NCBI GenBank assembly: GCA_041530395.1
Contig: CP136945.1
Coordinates: 1,302,001-1,366,000 of the forward strand
Direction of reading: 5' to 3'
DNA: 64,000 bases
From: Thermosynechococcaceae cyanobacterium Okahandja
Lineage (GTDB): Bacteria; Cyanobacteriota; Cyanobacteriia; Thermosynechococcales; Thermosynechococcaceae
Made by a program: the position numbers and the translations under genes
Part shown: positions 9,967 to 19,984 of the stretch, in pieces
Layout: each line of letters starts with the position of its first letter
Numbering within the stretch: position 1 is the first letter of the stretch
Notes under the pieces: generated by a model
What the model was told of the DNA's origin: nothing
The model's input: only the letters and a program-made list of their open reading frames with translations
The model's database searches: none

Positions 9967-10388
9967 AGGGCCTCCACGCTGGGTTGCCATTCTTGTCCGT
10001 ACTGCTCCCGCAGCGCCTGCCAAGCGGCGACCTGTCCGTCGGCATACTCTCCGGGTTTGCCCCACTGCAAAAAGGCACTCAGCACTGATTTATCGTTGGC
10101 ATCGAGGAAACGGATGGCGTAGGTGGGAAAGTTACCGCGCTTGGCTTGGCCTTCTTCAAAGCGGATGGTGGCCACTTGATCCATGTTCAGGTGAAACTCA
10201 AAGTCATCGCTGTGCATATTGGCATAACGACCTTTGGGTAACTCGGCGTAGAAAATCTTTTCTAGGGGCGATCGCACCTCGAGGACGGCAATATCGTTGG
10301 TGACCACCAGACGTAGGAGTCCTAGACTGCCACAGTCGGCTAAAAATTGCTGAAAGGAGTGTTGGGGACGGGTTGATGCTGTGGTCAT
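9963..10388 (-). CDS. ChuX/HutX-like heme-utilisation family protein
   Basis: A 141-residue soluble protein, MTTASTRPQHSFQQFL onward. The central part (FHLNMDQVATIRFEEG, then RGNFPTYAIRFLD and FLQWGKPGEY) looks like the small cyanobacterial proteins annotated as ChuX/HutX heme-like-substrate binders. I recognise the pattern but cannot verify the fold. Such proteins are thought to bind heme or a related tetrapyrrole in the cytosol. It is the first gene of a three-gene minus-strand operon with the epimerase (ATGA overlap) and mazG. The ATG at 10388 is preferred over the longer frame because the extra eight residues are unlike the family. Confidence 0.6.
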   Translation of the reverse strand: MTTASTRPQHSFQQFLADCGSLGLLRLVVTNDIAVLEVRSPLEKIFYAELPKGRYANMHSDDFEFHLNMDQVATIRFEEGQAKRGNFPTYAIRFLDANDKSVLSAFLQWGKPGEYADGQVAAWQALREQYGQEWQPSVEAL

Positions 10389-10484
10389 CGTTAGGATTAA
10401 AAACCTCCACAATACCTCGGCCTAGTCTGGAAATGTTCAAGGGTGACTCACTGTTCTGGCCAAGTATCACTCAGCGCAGTAACC

Positions 10485-10513
10485 TAAAGATTAAAGATCA
10501 AGTAAAGATCAAG
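10485..10513. repeat. Short iterated repeat in a divergent promoter region
   Basis: TAAAGAT is followed directly by two perfect head-to-tail copies of TAAAGATCAAG (10492-10502 and 10503-10513). The array sits between the divergent starts of the ChuX-like gene (10388) and the small membrane protein gene (10555). Such helically phased A/T-rich iterations often are regulator binding sites. No known regulator is assigned. Confidence 0.5.
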
Positions 10514-10554
10514 ACAGCCGCTCCCTAGTTATTTTACCGCTTGCTTTGCTACCG

Positions 10555-10854
10555 ATGCCTCCGACCTCCCCACCCCCCGATGAGCTACGAGAGCGACTGC
10601 GCTCAGAGGCGCAAGCCCCCTATCGCGGTCTGCGGCGGGTTTTTTATGGGGTTTTTGCCGCATCGGGATGCATGGGCGGTTTTATTCTTGGCCTGAAGTG
10701 GCTCGCCGGGACAGCGCCAGCCGATGTGGGCTGGAGTTTAGTATTACAGATGGGGGTGGTGGCCCTGATGGTAGTTCTGTGGCGCTGGGATCAACCGCGA
10801 TCGCCCCGTCGCCCTAGCGGCGCTGCGCCATCAAAAAGCGATCCTGCTGATTGA
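10555..10854 (+). CDS. Small two-pass membrane protein (DUF3493-like)
   Basis: A 99-residue protein with a proline-rich N-terminus, the segment ERLRSEAQAPYRGLRRVFYG, then two hydrophobic helices (about residues 37-55 and 64-82, the latter LVLQMGVVALMVVLWRW). The charged entry sequence followed by two membrane helices resembles the DUF3493 family found in cyanobacteria and plastids; function unknown. ATG 10555 is preferred to an in-frame TTG at 10546. Its last 41 bases overlap the end of the convergent prmC, so the basic C-terminal tail is encoded inside prmC. Confidence 0.55.
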   Translation: MPPTSPPPDELRERLRSEAQAPYRGLRRVFYGVFAASGCMGGFILGLKWLAGTAPADVGWSLVLQMGVVALMVVLWRWDQPRSPRRPSGAAPSKSDPAD

Positions 10855-11737
10855 GATCCGGCAGGATTTGCACGGCCTGATACCCATGGGTGGCCGTCGC
10901 GATCGCCATCGCCGCCTCTCCTTGGCCTGCCATCAGCTCAATAAACAGCCAACCCTGGGGCAGCAGATACTCCGGCGCGGTTTGCACCAAATGACGGACG
11001 GCGGTGAGGCCATCCCTGCCGCCATCGAGGGCAAGGTGTGGTTCATGGTACTGTACTTCCGGTTGTAGGTGAGCCAGCAGGGCCGTAGGAATATAGGGCG
11101 GGTTACTGACAATGCCCTGCACCTGACCTTTGAGGTGGGCGATTGGCTCAAACCAGTTCCCTTGATGGCAGTGAATGCGCTCCACCATTTGGTAGCGCTG
11201 AATGTTGATCTGAGCCACCGCAAGGGCATCAGGACTTTGATCCACCGCGTGTACCTGAACCTGTGGCCAGAGGTGCGCCAACCCTAGGGCGATCGCGCCG
11301 CTGCCGGTACCTAAATCTAACCAGTGTCCCTGCTGCTGCTGCCGTGGTACCCATCGAGCTAGCCAATCCAGCAGCTCCTCCGTTTCGGGGCGGGGAATGA
11401 GCACACCGGGGGTCACCGTTAATTCCAGATGCCGCCAGTAGGCACGCCCGATTAGGTATTGCAGCGGTATTCGTTCTTGCCAGCGTTGGCGCCAGCGATC
11501 GCTGAGTGCCTCAAGGGGTAGCCTCAACGCGACATTGGGCTGACTCTGGTAGGTGTGCAGCGCCAGATCGAGGGGTGTTAAGTCACTCAGGGCAAGCAAA
11601 AACCGTTTGAGTTCAGCGCGACCGGTGTTTTTTTCTGCCTCGGGAATGCACTCACAGGCCCATTGCCACCACTGCCACAGGGCATGACCGCTAACTGAAC
11701 ATAATTGAGACTTGTTTTCTGAGGATACTCGTATCAC
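10814..11737 (-). CDS. prmC: Release factor glutamine methyltransferase PrmC
   Basis: A 307-residue SAM-dependent N5-glutamine methyltransferase that modifies the GGQ motif of peptide chain release factors. The SAM-binding motif DLGTGSGAIALGL and the catalytic NPPYIP motif (VSNPPYIPTALL) are clear, as is the family's IPRPETEELLDWL. The N-terminal release-factor-binding helical domain is present. The start is a GTG at 11737; its first ~25 residues overlap the divergent coiled-coil gene, so the true start may lie a little further in. The 3' end overlaps the convergent membrane gene by 41 bases. Confidence 0.93.
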   Translation of the reverse strand: MIRVSSENKSQLCSVSGHALWQWWQWACECIPEAEKNTGRAELKRFLLALSDLTPLDLALHTYQSQPNVALRLPLEALSDRWRQRWQERIPLQYLIGRAYWRHLELTVTPGVLIPRPETEELLDWLARWVPRQQQQGHWLDLGTGSGAIALGLAHLWPQVQVHAVDQSPDALAVAQINIQRYQMVERIHCHQGNWFEPIAHLKGQVQGIVSNPPYIPTALLAHLQPEVQYHEPHLALDGGRDGLTAVRHLVQTAPEYLLPQGWLFIELMAGQGEAAMAIATATHGYQAVQILPDLNQQDRFLMAQRR

Positions 11738-12149
11738 AATAGCCCTAGATCATTCTGTGCCCTTATTCACTGTGGCAGATTTTCAGGATCAGCTTCAACG
11801 CCTCCAAGAGCAACTGCAAAAGGCGCAGGCGCGAGCCAAAGAGCTAGAGCAGGCGGCCTTGCCCACGGCGGCGGTTGAGTTGCCATCAACCACTGAACCC
11901 CCTGATCTGCCAGACTCTCCTGAGTGGAGCGATGAAGTAGCCCGCATTCAATCTCGGGTGCAAGCCCTGACCTCCGTAACGGAACTGCAACAGCAACTCA
12001 TCGAGGCATTAATCGAAAACCAGCGGTTACAGTTAGCCCTTGAGCAAGAGCGGCAACACCATGCCCGTACCCGCCAAAGCCTAATTACTGCCCTAGGGGA
12101 TGCCCTCGATACCCTTAAGCAACGGCGGCGCTCCCCTAAGTCACCCTAA
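11712..12149 (+). CDS. Coiled-coil protein of unknown function
   Basis: A protein of up to 145 residues dominated by two coiled-coil stretches (about residues 22-50, FQDQLQRLQEQLQKAQARAK, and 85-140, LQQQLIEALIENQRLQLALE) separated by a proline/acidic linker. There is no signal peptide or membrane segment. I do not recognise the family; it looks like the small conserved coiled-coil proteins of unknown role in cyanobacteria. The TTG at 11712 is weak, and GTG codons further in are alternatives. The 5' end overlaps the divergent prmC start, and the 3' end overlaps the convergent exporter gene by nine bases. Confidence 0.6.
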   Translation: MFSEDTRITIALDHSVPLFTVADFQDQLQRLQEQLQKAQARAKELEQAALPTAAVELPSTTEPPDLPDSPEWSDEVARIQSRVQALTSVTELQQQLIEALIENQRLQLALEQERQHHARTRQSLITALGDALDTLKQRRRSPKSP

Positions 12150-13070
12150 ATGGCTGGCCGAGGCCGGCCACAGGGAAATGGTCAGTCCCGCTAGGACAAT
12201 GCCGCCCCCCACCAGAACCGATGGAGCGGGCACTTCGCCAAACAACAGCAGCGCAAACCCACTGGCGGCTAAGGGTTCCGCCAGCACCAGGAGGGTAACC
12301 CAAGTGGGCGAGAGCCAGCGCACCCCCCAATTCAAGCTGGTGTGGCCAACTAACTGGGGAATGAGCGCCAGCAGCAGAATCGCCAGATACAGCCTTGGCG
12401 GCCAACCGACGTACGATACCCCCAGCAGCAGTGGCATGGGCAGTAAAACCACGGCAGCGGTGGAGTAGGCAATGAGGGCGTAGCGATGGATCTGTAGCCC
12501 CGCCGCTTGGGCACACTGGCTCCACAGGAAGTACAGGCTAACTGCCCAAGCAGCGGCCAAGGCTAAGCTATTCCCCAGCAGGGGATGACTGGCGGCGGCA
12601 CTGGTGGGTTCGCCCCAACCAATTATGCCACCCCCGATCAAGGCAATCCCCATGCCGAGTACCGCCCGCGGTTTTAGGGTTTGGCGCTGCCACAGGTAAC
12701 CGATCAGCGCCGACCAGATGGGGGTGGTGGTCACAAGGGTGGTGGAGGCGGCCACTGACGTGTAGCGCAGGGAGGTAAACCAGAGGCTAAAGTGGGCGGC
12801 CAAGGCAACCCCGGCCAAGAGGGCGTAACGCAGGTTGCGATCGCTCAGGTCAGACCAAGGCCAGTAAAACAGTTGGGGGGACAGAAAGATAGCGGCTAAG
12901 GACAGCCGCCCCGCCGCCAACAATATACTAAAACCGAGGGTGGCACCAAAGGAGCCTGTCCCCAGCCCTTGGCTGCCCCAACGCACGAGTACCGCGGCGG
13001 TTGAGACGGCCAGCACTCCCGCTGCCAAGATCAGGGCAATCAACCAAGGGGGTGGCTTATTTGCCAACAT
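12141..13070 (-). CDS. EamA/DMT-family transporter
   Basis: A 309-residue membrane protein with about ten hydrophobic helices arranged as two EamA repeats (first ~20-150, second ~165-305), the drug/metabolite transporter architecture. It shows the end-of-repeat signature [20 protein letters not shown] and in the second half [20 protein letters not shown]. Substrate unknown; relatives export amino acids or metabolites. The ATG at 13070 overlaps the end of lysC by 14 bases, so the two are probably co-transcribed. An exporter right behind aspartokinase could hint at aspartate-family amino acid efflux, but that is inference only. Confidence 0.88.
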   Translation of the reverse strand: MLANKPPPWLIALILAAGVLAVSTAAVLVRWGSQGLGTGSFGATLGFSILLAAGRLSLAAIFLSPQLFYWPWSDLSDRNLRYALLAGVALAAHFSLWFTSLRYTSVAASTTLVTTTPIWSALIGYLWQRQTLKPRAVLGMGIALIGGGIIGWGEPTSAAASHPLLGNSLALAAAWAVSLYFLWSQCAQAAGLQIHRYALIAYSTAAVVLLPMPLLLGVSYVGWPPRLYLAILLLALIPQLVGHTSLNWGVRWLSPTWVTLLVLAEPLAASGFALLLFGEVPAPSVLVGGGIVLAGLTISLWPASASHLG

Positions 13071-14862
13071 GGGGAATCGCGATCGGCGCCTCGCCATCTA
13101 AGCCAAAGGCGGTGTGTACGGCTTGGAGGGCACGTACCCCCTCGGCGGCGGCCACAACGCAACTGACGCGGATCTCGGACGTGGCAATCATCTGGATGTT
13201 GATGTTTTCGTGGGCCAAAGCCGCAAACATCCGCGCCGCAATGCCCGGACGGTGAATCATGCCAACACCGACAATGCTTACCTTGGCGATTTCGCGATCC
13301 ACTAAAACGTCTGTATATCCGAGTTTTGCTTGCAGCCCTTGGAGCAACCCTTCGGCGCGATCGGCATCGGCAGCGGCCACTGTAAAGGCAATATCGCGGC
13401 TCATCACCCCGGCCAACGAGCGCGATCGCTGGGATTGAATGATCATATCGACGCTGATACCGGCATCCGCAAGGCTCTGGAAAATGGCTGCCGCCATTCC
13501 GGGGCGATCGGGCACATCGCGAATCGCCAGCCGCGCCTGTTTGGCATCCAGTGCCACCCCCCGTACCGGTGGTGCGGCAATCGGCTCTTGGGGCAGGGCA
13601 GGTTCGGCATCCACCTCAAAGGTTTGTGCCAGCACCGCAATGGCGCGCCCCGCATCCGCTGCCGCCACGGTACAACTGACATTTACTTCTGAGGTGGAGA
13701 TCATTTGCAGGTTAATGCCCGCTGCCGCCAAGGCCGAAAACATTTGCGCTGCCACGCCCGGGCGACCAATCATCCCCGCGCCGGTAATGCTGACTTTGGC
13801 AATATCGCGATCCACGAGCACATCGGTCTCGTGCGCCACTTGGTGGGGGTTCAAGCGCGGATAAAAGGCCGTGGCCACCGCTTCTGCTTGCTTGAGGACA
13901 GCTTTTTGTACTGTAAAGGCAATATCGTTGGTTTGCCCCTCATGGATGGATTGAATAATTAAATCCACATCAAGGTTTTGGCGTGCCAACTCACCAAAAA
14001 GCTGAGCGGCGATCCCGGGGCGATCGGCCACCCGCAGCAGCGCCACTTTAGCCTGATCCGTATCCAAGGCTACCCCATCCACCGGTTTACCCAGTTCGAG
14101 GTTTTCCACCGGCCGGGGCGATCGCGCCGGAGCCACCACCCGCGTACCCGGGTCCTCACTCCAACTGGAGCGCACCACCAAATCAACCCCGTAGTTGCGG
14201 GCAATTTCCACCGCCCGCGGATGCAATACCTTCGCCCCAAGGCTGGCCAACTCCAGCATCTCATCGCAGGTAATTTCACTCATCAGTTGTGCCGTCGGCA
14301 CCAGTCGTGGATCCGTCGTTAAAATGCCCGGCACATCGGTATAAATTTCACAGCAATCGGCTCGTAGGGCTGCCGCTAACGCCACGGCTGAGGTGTCAGA
14401 ACCGCCACGGCCAAGGGTGGTCACCTCAAAGTCAGCATCGGCAGTAATGCCCTGAAACCCGGCCACCACCACTATCTGACCACTTTTGAGATGCCGCTCA
14501 AGCCGTTGGGTTTCAATATGCAGAATCCGCGCCCGGGTATGGGCCGGTTCAGTCACGATCCCCACTTGCGCGCCCGTCAAAGAAATGGCCGACTCACCAA
14601 GGGCATGGAGTGCCATCGTCAGCAGGGCAATGGACACCTGCTCCCCCGTTGACAGCAGCATATCCATTTCCCGCTGGCTGGGGTGTTCGCTAATTTCCCG
14701 CGCCAGTTGCACAAGGGTATCGGTGGTTTTACCCATAGCGGAGACCACCACCACCACTTGGTGCCCCGCTGCCACCGTTGCTTGGACGCGCCGTGCTACC
14801 GCTTGGATGCGCTCTACACTACCGACGGAGGTGCCGCCGTACTTTTGTACAATCAGTCCCAT
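13057..14862 (-). CDS. lysC: Aspartate kinase with four ACT domains
   Basis: A 601-residue aspartokinase catalysing ATP-dependent phosphorylation of aspartate, the entry to lysine, threonine and methionine synthesis. It opens [19 protein letters not shown], the family signature; the kinase domain runs to about residue 245. Two tandem copies of a paired ACT module follow (about 270-425 and 440-595), visible as repeated phrases ([50 protein letters not shown]). The doubled regulatory unit is typical of cyanobacterial enzymes and mediates feedback inhibition by lysine and threonine. Length is normal for that type. The start ATG at 14862 is unambiguous. It shares a 130-bp divergent promoter region with ftsH. 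Confidence 0.97.
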   Translation of the reverse strand: MGLIVQKYGGTSVGSVERIQAVARRVQATVAAGHQVVVVVSAMGKTTDTLVQLAREISEHPSQREMDMLLSTGEQVSIALLTMALHALGESAISLTGAQVGIVTEPAHTRARILHIETQRLERHLKSGQIVVVAGFQGITADADFEVTTLGRGGSDTSAVALAAALRADCCEIYTDVPGILTTDPRLVPTAQLMSEITCDEMLELASLGAKVLHPRAVEIARNYGVDLVVRSSWSEDPGTRVVAPARSPRPVENLELGKPVDGVALDTDQAKVALLRVADRPGIAAQLFGELARQNLDVDLIIQSIHEGQTNDIAFTVQKAVLKQAEAVATAFYPRLNPHQVAHETDVLVDRDIAKVSITGAGMIGRPGVAAQMFSALAAAGINLQMISTSEVNVSCTVAAADAGRAIAVLAQTFEVDAEPALPQEPIAAPPVRGVALDAKQARLAIRDVPDRPGMAAAIFQSLADAGISVDMIIQSQRSRSLAGVMSRDIAFTVAAADADRAEGLLQGLQAKLGYTDVLVDREIAKVSIVGVGMIHRPGIAARMFAALAHENINIQMIATSEIRVSCVVAAAEGVRALQAVHTAFGLDGEAPIAIPHVGK

Positions 14863-14992
14863 GCCTGTGTTGAAACAATGCTTTCGCTATCTTAGTCCAG
14901 CGGTAGGGGCATTGTCCGCCTTGGTATGACCCCTAGGTTGGCGAAAAACCCCTGTTAAAATATTAAGTAATCTTGTTTGATCTCGGTGGCCC

Positions 14993-16909
14993 ATGAAACA
15001 CGGTCAACGTATTTCCCAGCGACTCAGTCAACTCGCCTTAGTGGTGGGCTTATCATTAACCCCGACAAATGTTGGGCTAGCCCAGTCCAGCAATACCGAG
15101 ACCGTGTCCTACAGCCAGTTTATTGCCGAACTGAAGGCAGGGGAAATCAGTTCCGTTGAGCTTTACCAGGAGCAACGCCTTGCCAAGTTTCGCCGTAAGG
15201 ATCAGTCGGAAAAGTCCCCCGCCAGCGAAGTCTTACTCTTTGACCGCAATCCAGAACTGGTAGAGTTGCTGCGGCAAGTGAGTGTTAAATACAACACCAG
15301 TGTGCGGGTGGTGCCCTCCGGGAGTGATAGCGCTGTGGTGGGGGTCATTTCTAACCTGTTGCTGGGGTTCTTCCTGCTGATTTTGTTTCTGATGATTCTG
15401 CGCCGCGCCAGTGGTGGTGTCGGTGGCCCCGGGCAAATTTTGAACTTTGGCAAGTCGCGGGCGCGCTTTCAGATGGAAGCCCAGACGGGGGTTACTTTTG
15501 AGGATGTGGCGGGCATTGAAGAGGCCAAAGAGGAACTGCAAGAGGTCGTCACCTTTTTGAAAAGCGCCGAAAAGTTTACCTCCATTGGTGCCCGCATTCC
15601 CAAGGGGGTGCTCCTGGTTGGGCCGCCCGGAACGGGTAAAACGCTTCTGGCCAAGGCGATCGCTGGCGAAGCGGGGGTGCCCTTCTTTTCCATTTCTGGC
15701 TCTGAATTTGTAGAAATGTTTGTCGGGGTGGGTGCCTCACGGGTGCGGGATCTCTTCAAAAAAGCCAAGGAGAATGCCCCCTGCTTAGTATTTATTGATG
15801 AGATTGATGCGGTGGGTCGCCAGCGCGGTGCCGGGATTGGCGGCGGCAACGATGAGCGGGAGCAAACCCTCAACCAACTGCTGACGGAAATGGATGGCTT
15901 TGAGGGGAATACGGGCATTATTGTGATTGCTGCCACCAACCGCCCCGATGTGTTAGATGCTGCCTTACTGCGCCCGGGGCGCTTTGATCGTCAAATTACG
16001 GTGGATCTGCCCAGTTACAAGGGTCGCTTGCAAATTTTGCAGGTTCACGCCCGCGATAAAAAAATTGCCGCTGATGTCTCCTTGGAGGCGATCGCCCGCC
16101 GTACGCCCGGATTTTCAGGAGCAGAACTGGCCAACCTGCTCAACGAAGCCGCGATCCTCACTGCCCGCCGCCGCAAAAGCGCCATCACCAACACGGAAAT
16201 TGACGATGCCATTGATCGGGTCACGATTGGGATGACCCTGACCCCCCTGCTCGACAGCAAGAAGAAATGGCTCATTGCCTACCACGAAGTGGGACACGCA
16301 TTGCTGATGACCCTACTCAAACATGCCGATCCCCTCAACAAAGTCACCATTATTCCCCGATCTGGCGGTGTGGGGGGCTTTGCCCAGCAGATCTTTGATG
16401 AAGAGCGCGTCGATAGTGGCCTTTATACCCGCGCTTGGCTCCTAGACGAAATTACAATTCTTTTGGGAGGGCGGGCTGCCGAACTCGAAATTTTTGGCGA
16501 TGCCGAAGTGACCATTGGTGCCAGTAGTGATCTGCGGGCTGTGGCCAATTTAGCGCGGGAGATGGTCACCCGCTACGGCATGTCGGACTTGGGGCACCTT
16601 GCCCTTGAAACCTCCGGCAACGAAGTGTTCTTAGGTCGGGATCTGATGCCGCGCTCTGAGTATTCCGAGGCGGTGGCGGTGCAAATTGACCACCAAGTGC
16701 GGGAAATTGTTATGCACTGCTACGATATTGCCCGCAAACTGATCCGCGAGCATCGCGTGGCCATCGACAAACTGGTGGAACTGCTGCTGGAAAAAGAAAC
16801 CATTGATGGGGATGAGTTCCGCGCTCTGGTTCGCCAATATACCCATTTGCCGGTGAAAGAACCCGCTTGGAAGGCCATGGGCTTGACAATGTCCCCCTTC
16901 ATTTTTTAG
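14993..16909 (+). CDS. ftsH: ATP-dependent zinc metalloprotease FtsH
   Basis: A 638-residue membrane-bound AAA protease that degrades damaged membrane proteins, including photosystem II D1 in cyanobacteria. Order: N-terminal membrane/signal segment (about 12-30), lumenal domain, second membrane helix (about 115-137), AAA module with Walker A GPPGTGKT (210-217) and Walker B LVFIDEID (265-272), second region of homology with AATNRPD and RPGRFDR, then the zinc site HEVGH (431-435). Cyanobacteria carry four FtsH paralogues; I cannot say which this is. It is divergent from lysC and followed after 14 bases by a tRNA-Gly gene. Confidence 0.97.
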   Translation: MKHGQRISQRLSQLALVVGLSLTPTNVGLAQSSNTETVSYSQFIAELKAGEISSVELYQEQRLAKFRRKDQSEKSPASEVLLFDRNPELVELLRQVSVKYNTSVRVVPSGSDSAVVGVISNLLLGFFLLILFLMILRRASGGVGGPGQILNFGKSRARFQMEAQTGVTFEDVAGIEEAKEELQEVVTFLKSAEKFTSIGARIPKGVLLVGPPGTGKTLLAKAIAGEAGVPFFSISGSEFVEMFVGVGASRVRDLFKKAKENAPCLVFIDEIDAVGRQRGAGIGGGNDEREQTLNQLLTEMDGFEGNTGIIVIAATNRPDVLDAALLRPGRFDRQITVDLPSYKGRLQILQVHARDKKIAADVSLEAIARRTPGFSGAELANLLNEAAILTARRRKSAITNTEIDDAIDRVTIGMTLTPLLDSKKKWLIAYHEVGHALLMTLLKHADPLNKVTIIPRSGGVGGFAQQIFDEERVDSGLYTRAWLLDEITILLGGRAAELEIFGDAEVTIGASSDLRAVANLAREMVTRYGMSDLGHLALETSGNEVFLGRDLMPRSEYSEAVAVQIDHQVREIVMHCYDIARKLIREHRVAIDKLVELLLEKETIDGDEFRALVRQYTHLPVKEPAWKAMGLTMSPFIF

Positions 16910-16923
16910 ATTAGAAATCTGTT

Positions 16924-16995
16924 GCGGGTATAGCTCAGTGGTAGAGCGCAACCTTGCCAAGGTTGATGTCGCGCGTTCGAATCGCGTTACCCGCT
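16924..16995 (+). tRNA. tRNA-Gly (anticodon GCC)
   Basis: A complete cloverleaf of 72 bases. The acceptor stem GCGGGTA pairs with TACCCGC, the anticodon arm is CAACC-TTGCCAA-GGTTG with anticodon GCC, and the T arm is GCGCG-TTCGAAT-CGCGT. The CCA end is not encoded. It sits between ftsH and the FUSC transporter gene on the same strand, only 12 bases before the latter's start codon. Confidence 0.97.
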
Positions 16996-17007
16996 TCTCC
17001 TAAGCCA

Positions 17008-19149
17008 ATGCAGTTTTCCTTGGCACCGTGCTGGCTTCTCCCTAGCCGCCTCCAACTTAAGCACGCGGTTAAGGTGGGCATTGCCTCCAGTGTATTGGCT
17101 ACTGTGTGTTGGAATGCCCATCTGAAAATGGTGCACTATCCGGCCATGGGGTTAGTGGCCACAATGCTCTCGTTGAATACGGGTGAAACCCTGAAAAATG
17201 GCTGGGGACGACTGGGGGGCAGCGTCCTAGGGGGGACCTGCGCAGCGCTTTGGATTTCCGGCTTGGGGCTGAACCCTTTGGCGGGAACGCTGGCCTTTAG
17301 TACTGCCCTCTTGCTGTGCGAAACCCTAAAGCTGCCAACGGTCCAAAATCAGGGGGCGGCGGTAACCGCAATGATGGCGGCCAGCAGCGAGTTTGGCCAG
17401 CAACCGTGGGACTATGCCAGTAGTCGGGTCTTTGAGAACTGTATTGGCATTGTCATTGGCATTTTGGTTACCCTTTGCCTGTGGCCAGAGCACCCTGCGC
17501 AAACGCTCAAGCAGATCACAAGCCGCATTTTGACGCAGTTGCGCAATAGTTATGAAGACCTTTGCCAAGGCTGGGTGACGGGCGGTGTCTGTCAGCAGGA
17601 GGACTCCCTAGCTGCTTTGGTCAGTCAACTACAGCAGGCAGAGGCCACCCTCGAAAAATCCCTCTATGGCATTGCGGGTTGGGTGCTTGTGCTGCAAAAC
17701 TGGAGCGATCGCCTGATTGGCCTGCGGCGACTGCGGCGACACTTACGCAGCCTCAGTCATCTAGGGCCTGCCCTCTATCTCAGTGAGTTCAAGCAGGAAT
17801 GTCAGCCGCTTTGGGATCAGCTTTGGCCAGCCTTAGCGGCAAAATTTGCGCAGGTGCACGCGCAATGGCAGGGCACAGCGTCTGTGCTGGCATCACCGCA
17901 ACCATTGCCACTGTTTGGATTACTTCACCAGCGTTTAACCCAACTGCGTCAAGAGCAAATCACGAAAAAATACCCCTTAGATGATGTCATTCACGTCTAT
18001 CAAGCGGTACACATTGCCCAGCACATTGACCAAGATTTGAGCCAGTTGCAGCAGGAGCAACCGCGGCTACCGGTGCAGCGCCGTCCTTGGCACTGGCGCT
18101 TAACACTCCACCCCATCAGCGACGATCGGGTGCGCCGCATCATCAAGGCCAGCCTAGCCGTTGCCATTGGCTTAGTCTTGGTGTCATGGCTGCAACTGCC
18201 CGCTGGCTTCTATGTCACCCTTTCCATTGCTATTTGTTTCCAGTCCACCCTAGGGAACAATATAGAGGCGGCACGGCAGCGCACCTTGGGAACCTTGGTT
18301 GGGTTACTGGTTACGGAGGTGATGATTTACACCCTAGGGGTTAACGCCTTGAGTATTGGCCTAGGAATGGTGCTCATTATTCTGATTGCTGGGATGATCG
18401 GGATTCCCCAAGGCTATAAGCCCGGTGCTTTTTTGCTAATTGTCTCGATGATGGCCTTTGGTGCCACACCCGAAGCCTACATCTGGGATCGCTTTTGGGC
18501 CACTCAGTTGGGCATCCTGATTGTCCTAGTGGTTGATTTGGCCTTCTGGCGCGATACCGCTGCCTCGCGTCTCGATCAAGAACTGCAACAAAATTTCCGC
18601 CGCTTGGCAACCCTTTACGGTGGACTCCTCGCGGATGTTACGGGGGCGCGATCGGTGCAAGAGCGGGATGCCCTCATCGAAGCCATCCGCCATAGCTATC
18701 GCCAACAATTACAACTATGCCGCGTCACGAATTTAGAGGCTGTGGTGGGGTTTGGCTTGGCGGAAAAGCGCCGCCAGTGGAATGTTGGCTTGAGTTATCA
18801 ACTCGCACTCTTTAGTAGCTATCTTTCCCTCGATTTACCCTGTCGTGATCCCGGCAGGGTTGATGGCATCCTCAAGGAATTACAACCCGCCCTTGGTAAC
18901 TTGGTCGAGGCGATCGCCAACCGTTTAGGCCAAGGGTTGGCAGAGGGCATCCACACCGTTGAACCCTCACTACAAGCGCTAGAGGCACAAGTTGTCCGCC
19001 TGCGCCATCAGAACCGTCTCCGTGACTATCCCCTTGCTGCGATTTTGGAAGCCTTCAGTATTCTTGAAGTCCTCAGAGAGGTTGGCGGTGACATCGACCC
19101 AACTGACTCATCTGTGGAGGATCCCCGCTCTGAGCCAAAACCTGCCTAG
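17008..19149 (+). CDS. FUSC-family aromatic acid exporter-like membrane protein
   Basis: A 713-residue inner-membrane protein with two similar hydrophobic blocks of about six helices (about residues 25-165 and 375-525), each followed by a soluble helical region. This is the FUSC/aromatic-acid-exporter layout. Family phrases are ATMLSLNTGETLKNGWGRLGG in the first block and FQSTLGNNIEAARQRTLGTL in the second. Relatives such as PET/AaeB-type proteins move aromatic or other organic acids; the substrate here is unknown. The ATG at 17008 lies just after the tRNA; the longer frame would run through the tRNA gene and is rejected. The C-terminus ends in a hydrophilic tail. Confidence 0.85.
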   Translation: MQFSLAPCWLLPSRLQLKHAVKVGIASSVLATVCWNAHLKMVHYPAMGLVATMLSLNTGETLKNGWGRLGGSVLGGTCAALWISGLGLNPLAGTLAFSTALLLCETLKLPTVQNQGAAVTAMMAASSEFGQQPWDYASSRVFENCIGIVIGILVTLCLWPEHPAQTLKQITSRILTQLRNSYEDLCQGWVTGGVCQQEDSLAALVSQLQQAEATLEKSLYGIAGWVLVLQNWSDRLIGLRRLRRHLRSLSHLGPALYLSEFKQECQPLWDQLWPALAAKFAQVHAQWQGTASVLASPQPLPLFGLLHQRLTQLRQEQITKKYPLDDVIHVYQAVHIAQHIDQDLSQLQQEQPRLPVQRRPWHWRLTLHPISDDRVRRIIKASLAVAIGLVLVSWLQLPAGFYVTLSIAICFQSTLGNNIEAARQRTLGTLVGLLVTEVMIYTLGVNALSIGLGMVLIILIAGMIGIPQGYKPGAFLLIVSMMAFGATPEAYIWDRFWATQLGILIVLVVDLAFWRDTAASRLDQELQQNFRRLATLYGGLLADVTGARSVQERDALIEAIRHSYRQQLQLCRVTNLEAVVGFGLAEKRRQWNVGLSYQLALFSSYLSLDLPCRDPGRVDGILKELQPALGNLVEAIANRLGQGLAEGIHTVEPSLQALEAQVVRLRHQNRLRDYPLAAILEAFSILEVLREVGGDIDPTDSSVEDPRSEPKPA

Positions 19150-19322
19150 GGGAAGACCATCCCTCCCAAAATCTGAGATAGACTGGCCTATAGCCATCGT
19201 GCAAACAACTGGGACAACACACCGCAACCCTATGACTGTTGTTAGGGCAGGATACATTGCAGTCTTGTTCATAGGATGCACGGCCAGTTGGCTAAGCTCA
19301 AACGTGGTCAGGAGAATACAGC

Positions 19323-19868
19323 ATGGGTGAAAGTATCATCGCAGCCGTCGTCCTCGGGGCGATCGCGAGTGGTCAGGGCATGATCAGTCCTTCGCCGCAA
19401 GTGCAGCAACTCTTAACCACTAACGCCTGTCCGGGCTGCGATCTAAGTAATGCCGATCTGCGGGGCTACAACTTAACCCGAGCCAACCTGCGGGGAGCGA
19501 ATCTCCAAGGGGCTAACCTACAGGATGCCACACTCCTGCTGGCAAACCTTGAGGGAGCTAACCTCAGTAATGCCAACTTAACGGCGGCCTACCTCGAACG
19601 TGCGAATGTACAGCAGGCCAACTTAACGGCAGCCACCTTAGTCCTAGCCACCCTCCGCCATGCTCGCTTCCGTGGTGCCAACCTCACCAATGCTAACCTC
19701 AGCGGTGCCGATAGCCGCTATGGAGACTTTCGCCGTGCGAACCTCAGCAATGCAAACTTCGAGCAAACCAACCTGCAATGGGCACGGCTGAACGGTGCTA
19801 ACCTGAGCCAAACCAATTTTGAGGATGCCTACCGCCCACGTATGCCCTACGGTCTTAACCTGTGGTGA
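19323..19868 (+). CDS. Exported pentapeptide-repeat protein
   Basis: A 181-residue protein with a hydrophobic N-terminal segment (IIAAVVLGAIASGQG), probably a signal peptide, then about 25 pentapeptide repeats of A(D/N)LxX type, for example ANLRGANLQGANLQDATLLL and ANLTNANLSGADSRYG. Such repeats fold as a right-handed quadrilateral beta-helix. A short CPGC motif (residues ~37-40) precedes the repeats. Cyanobacteria encode many such proteins, several in the thylakoid lumen; function is generally unknown. A strong ribosome site (AGGAG, nine bases before the ATG) supports the start. Confidence 0.88.
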   Translation: MGESIIAAVVLGAIASGQGMISPSPQVQQLLTTNACPGCDLSNADLRGYNLTRANLRGANLQGANLQDATLLLANLEGANLSNANLTAAYLERANVQQANLTAATLVLATLRHARFRGANLTNANLSGADSRYGDFRRANLSNANFEQTNLQWARLNGANLSQTNFEDAYRPRMPYGLNLW

Positions 19869-19984
19869 ATAGCCGCCGTACCCCCTACACCAACACAGCA
19901 TGAACTTGCCGGAACTTCAGCTACCCTAATATGGATAGCCTGCTGATACCGTGGAAGTGAGAGCTAGTTGACTGGTCTTGATTT

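Noticed and set aside
16954-17007. Upstream-extended start of the FUSC gene
   Set aside because: The extension reads through the tRNA-Gly gene; the ATG at 17008 is the sensible start.
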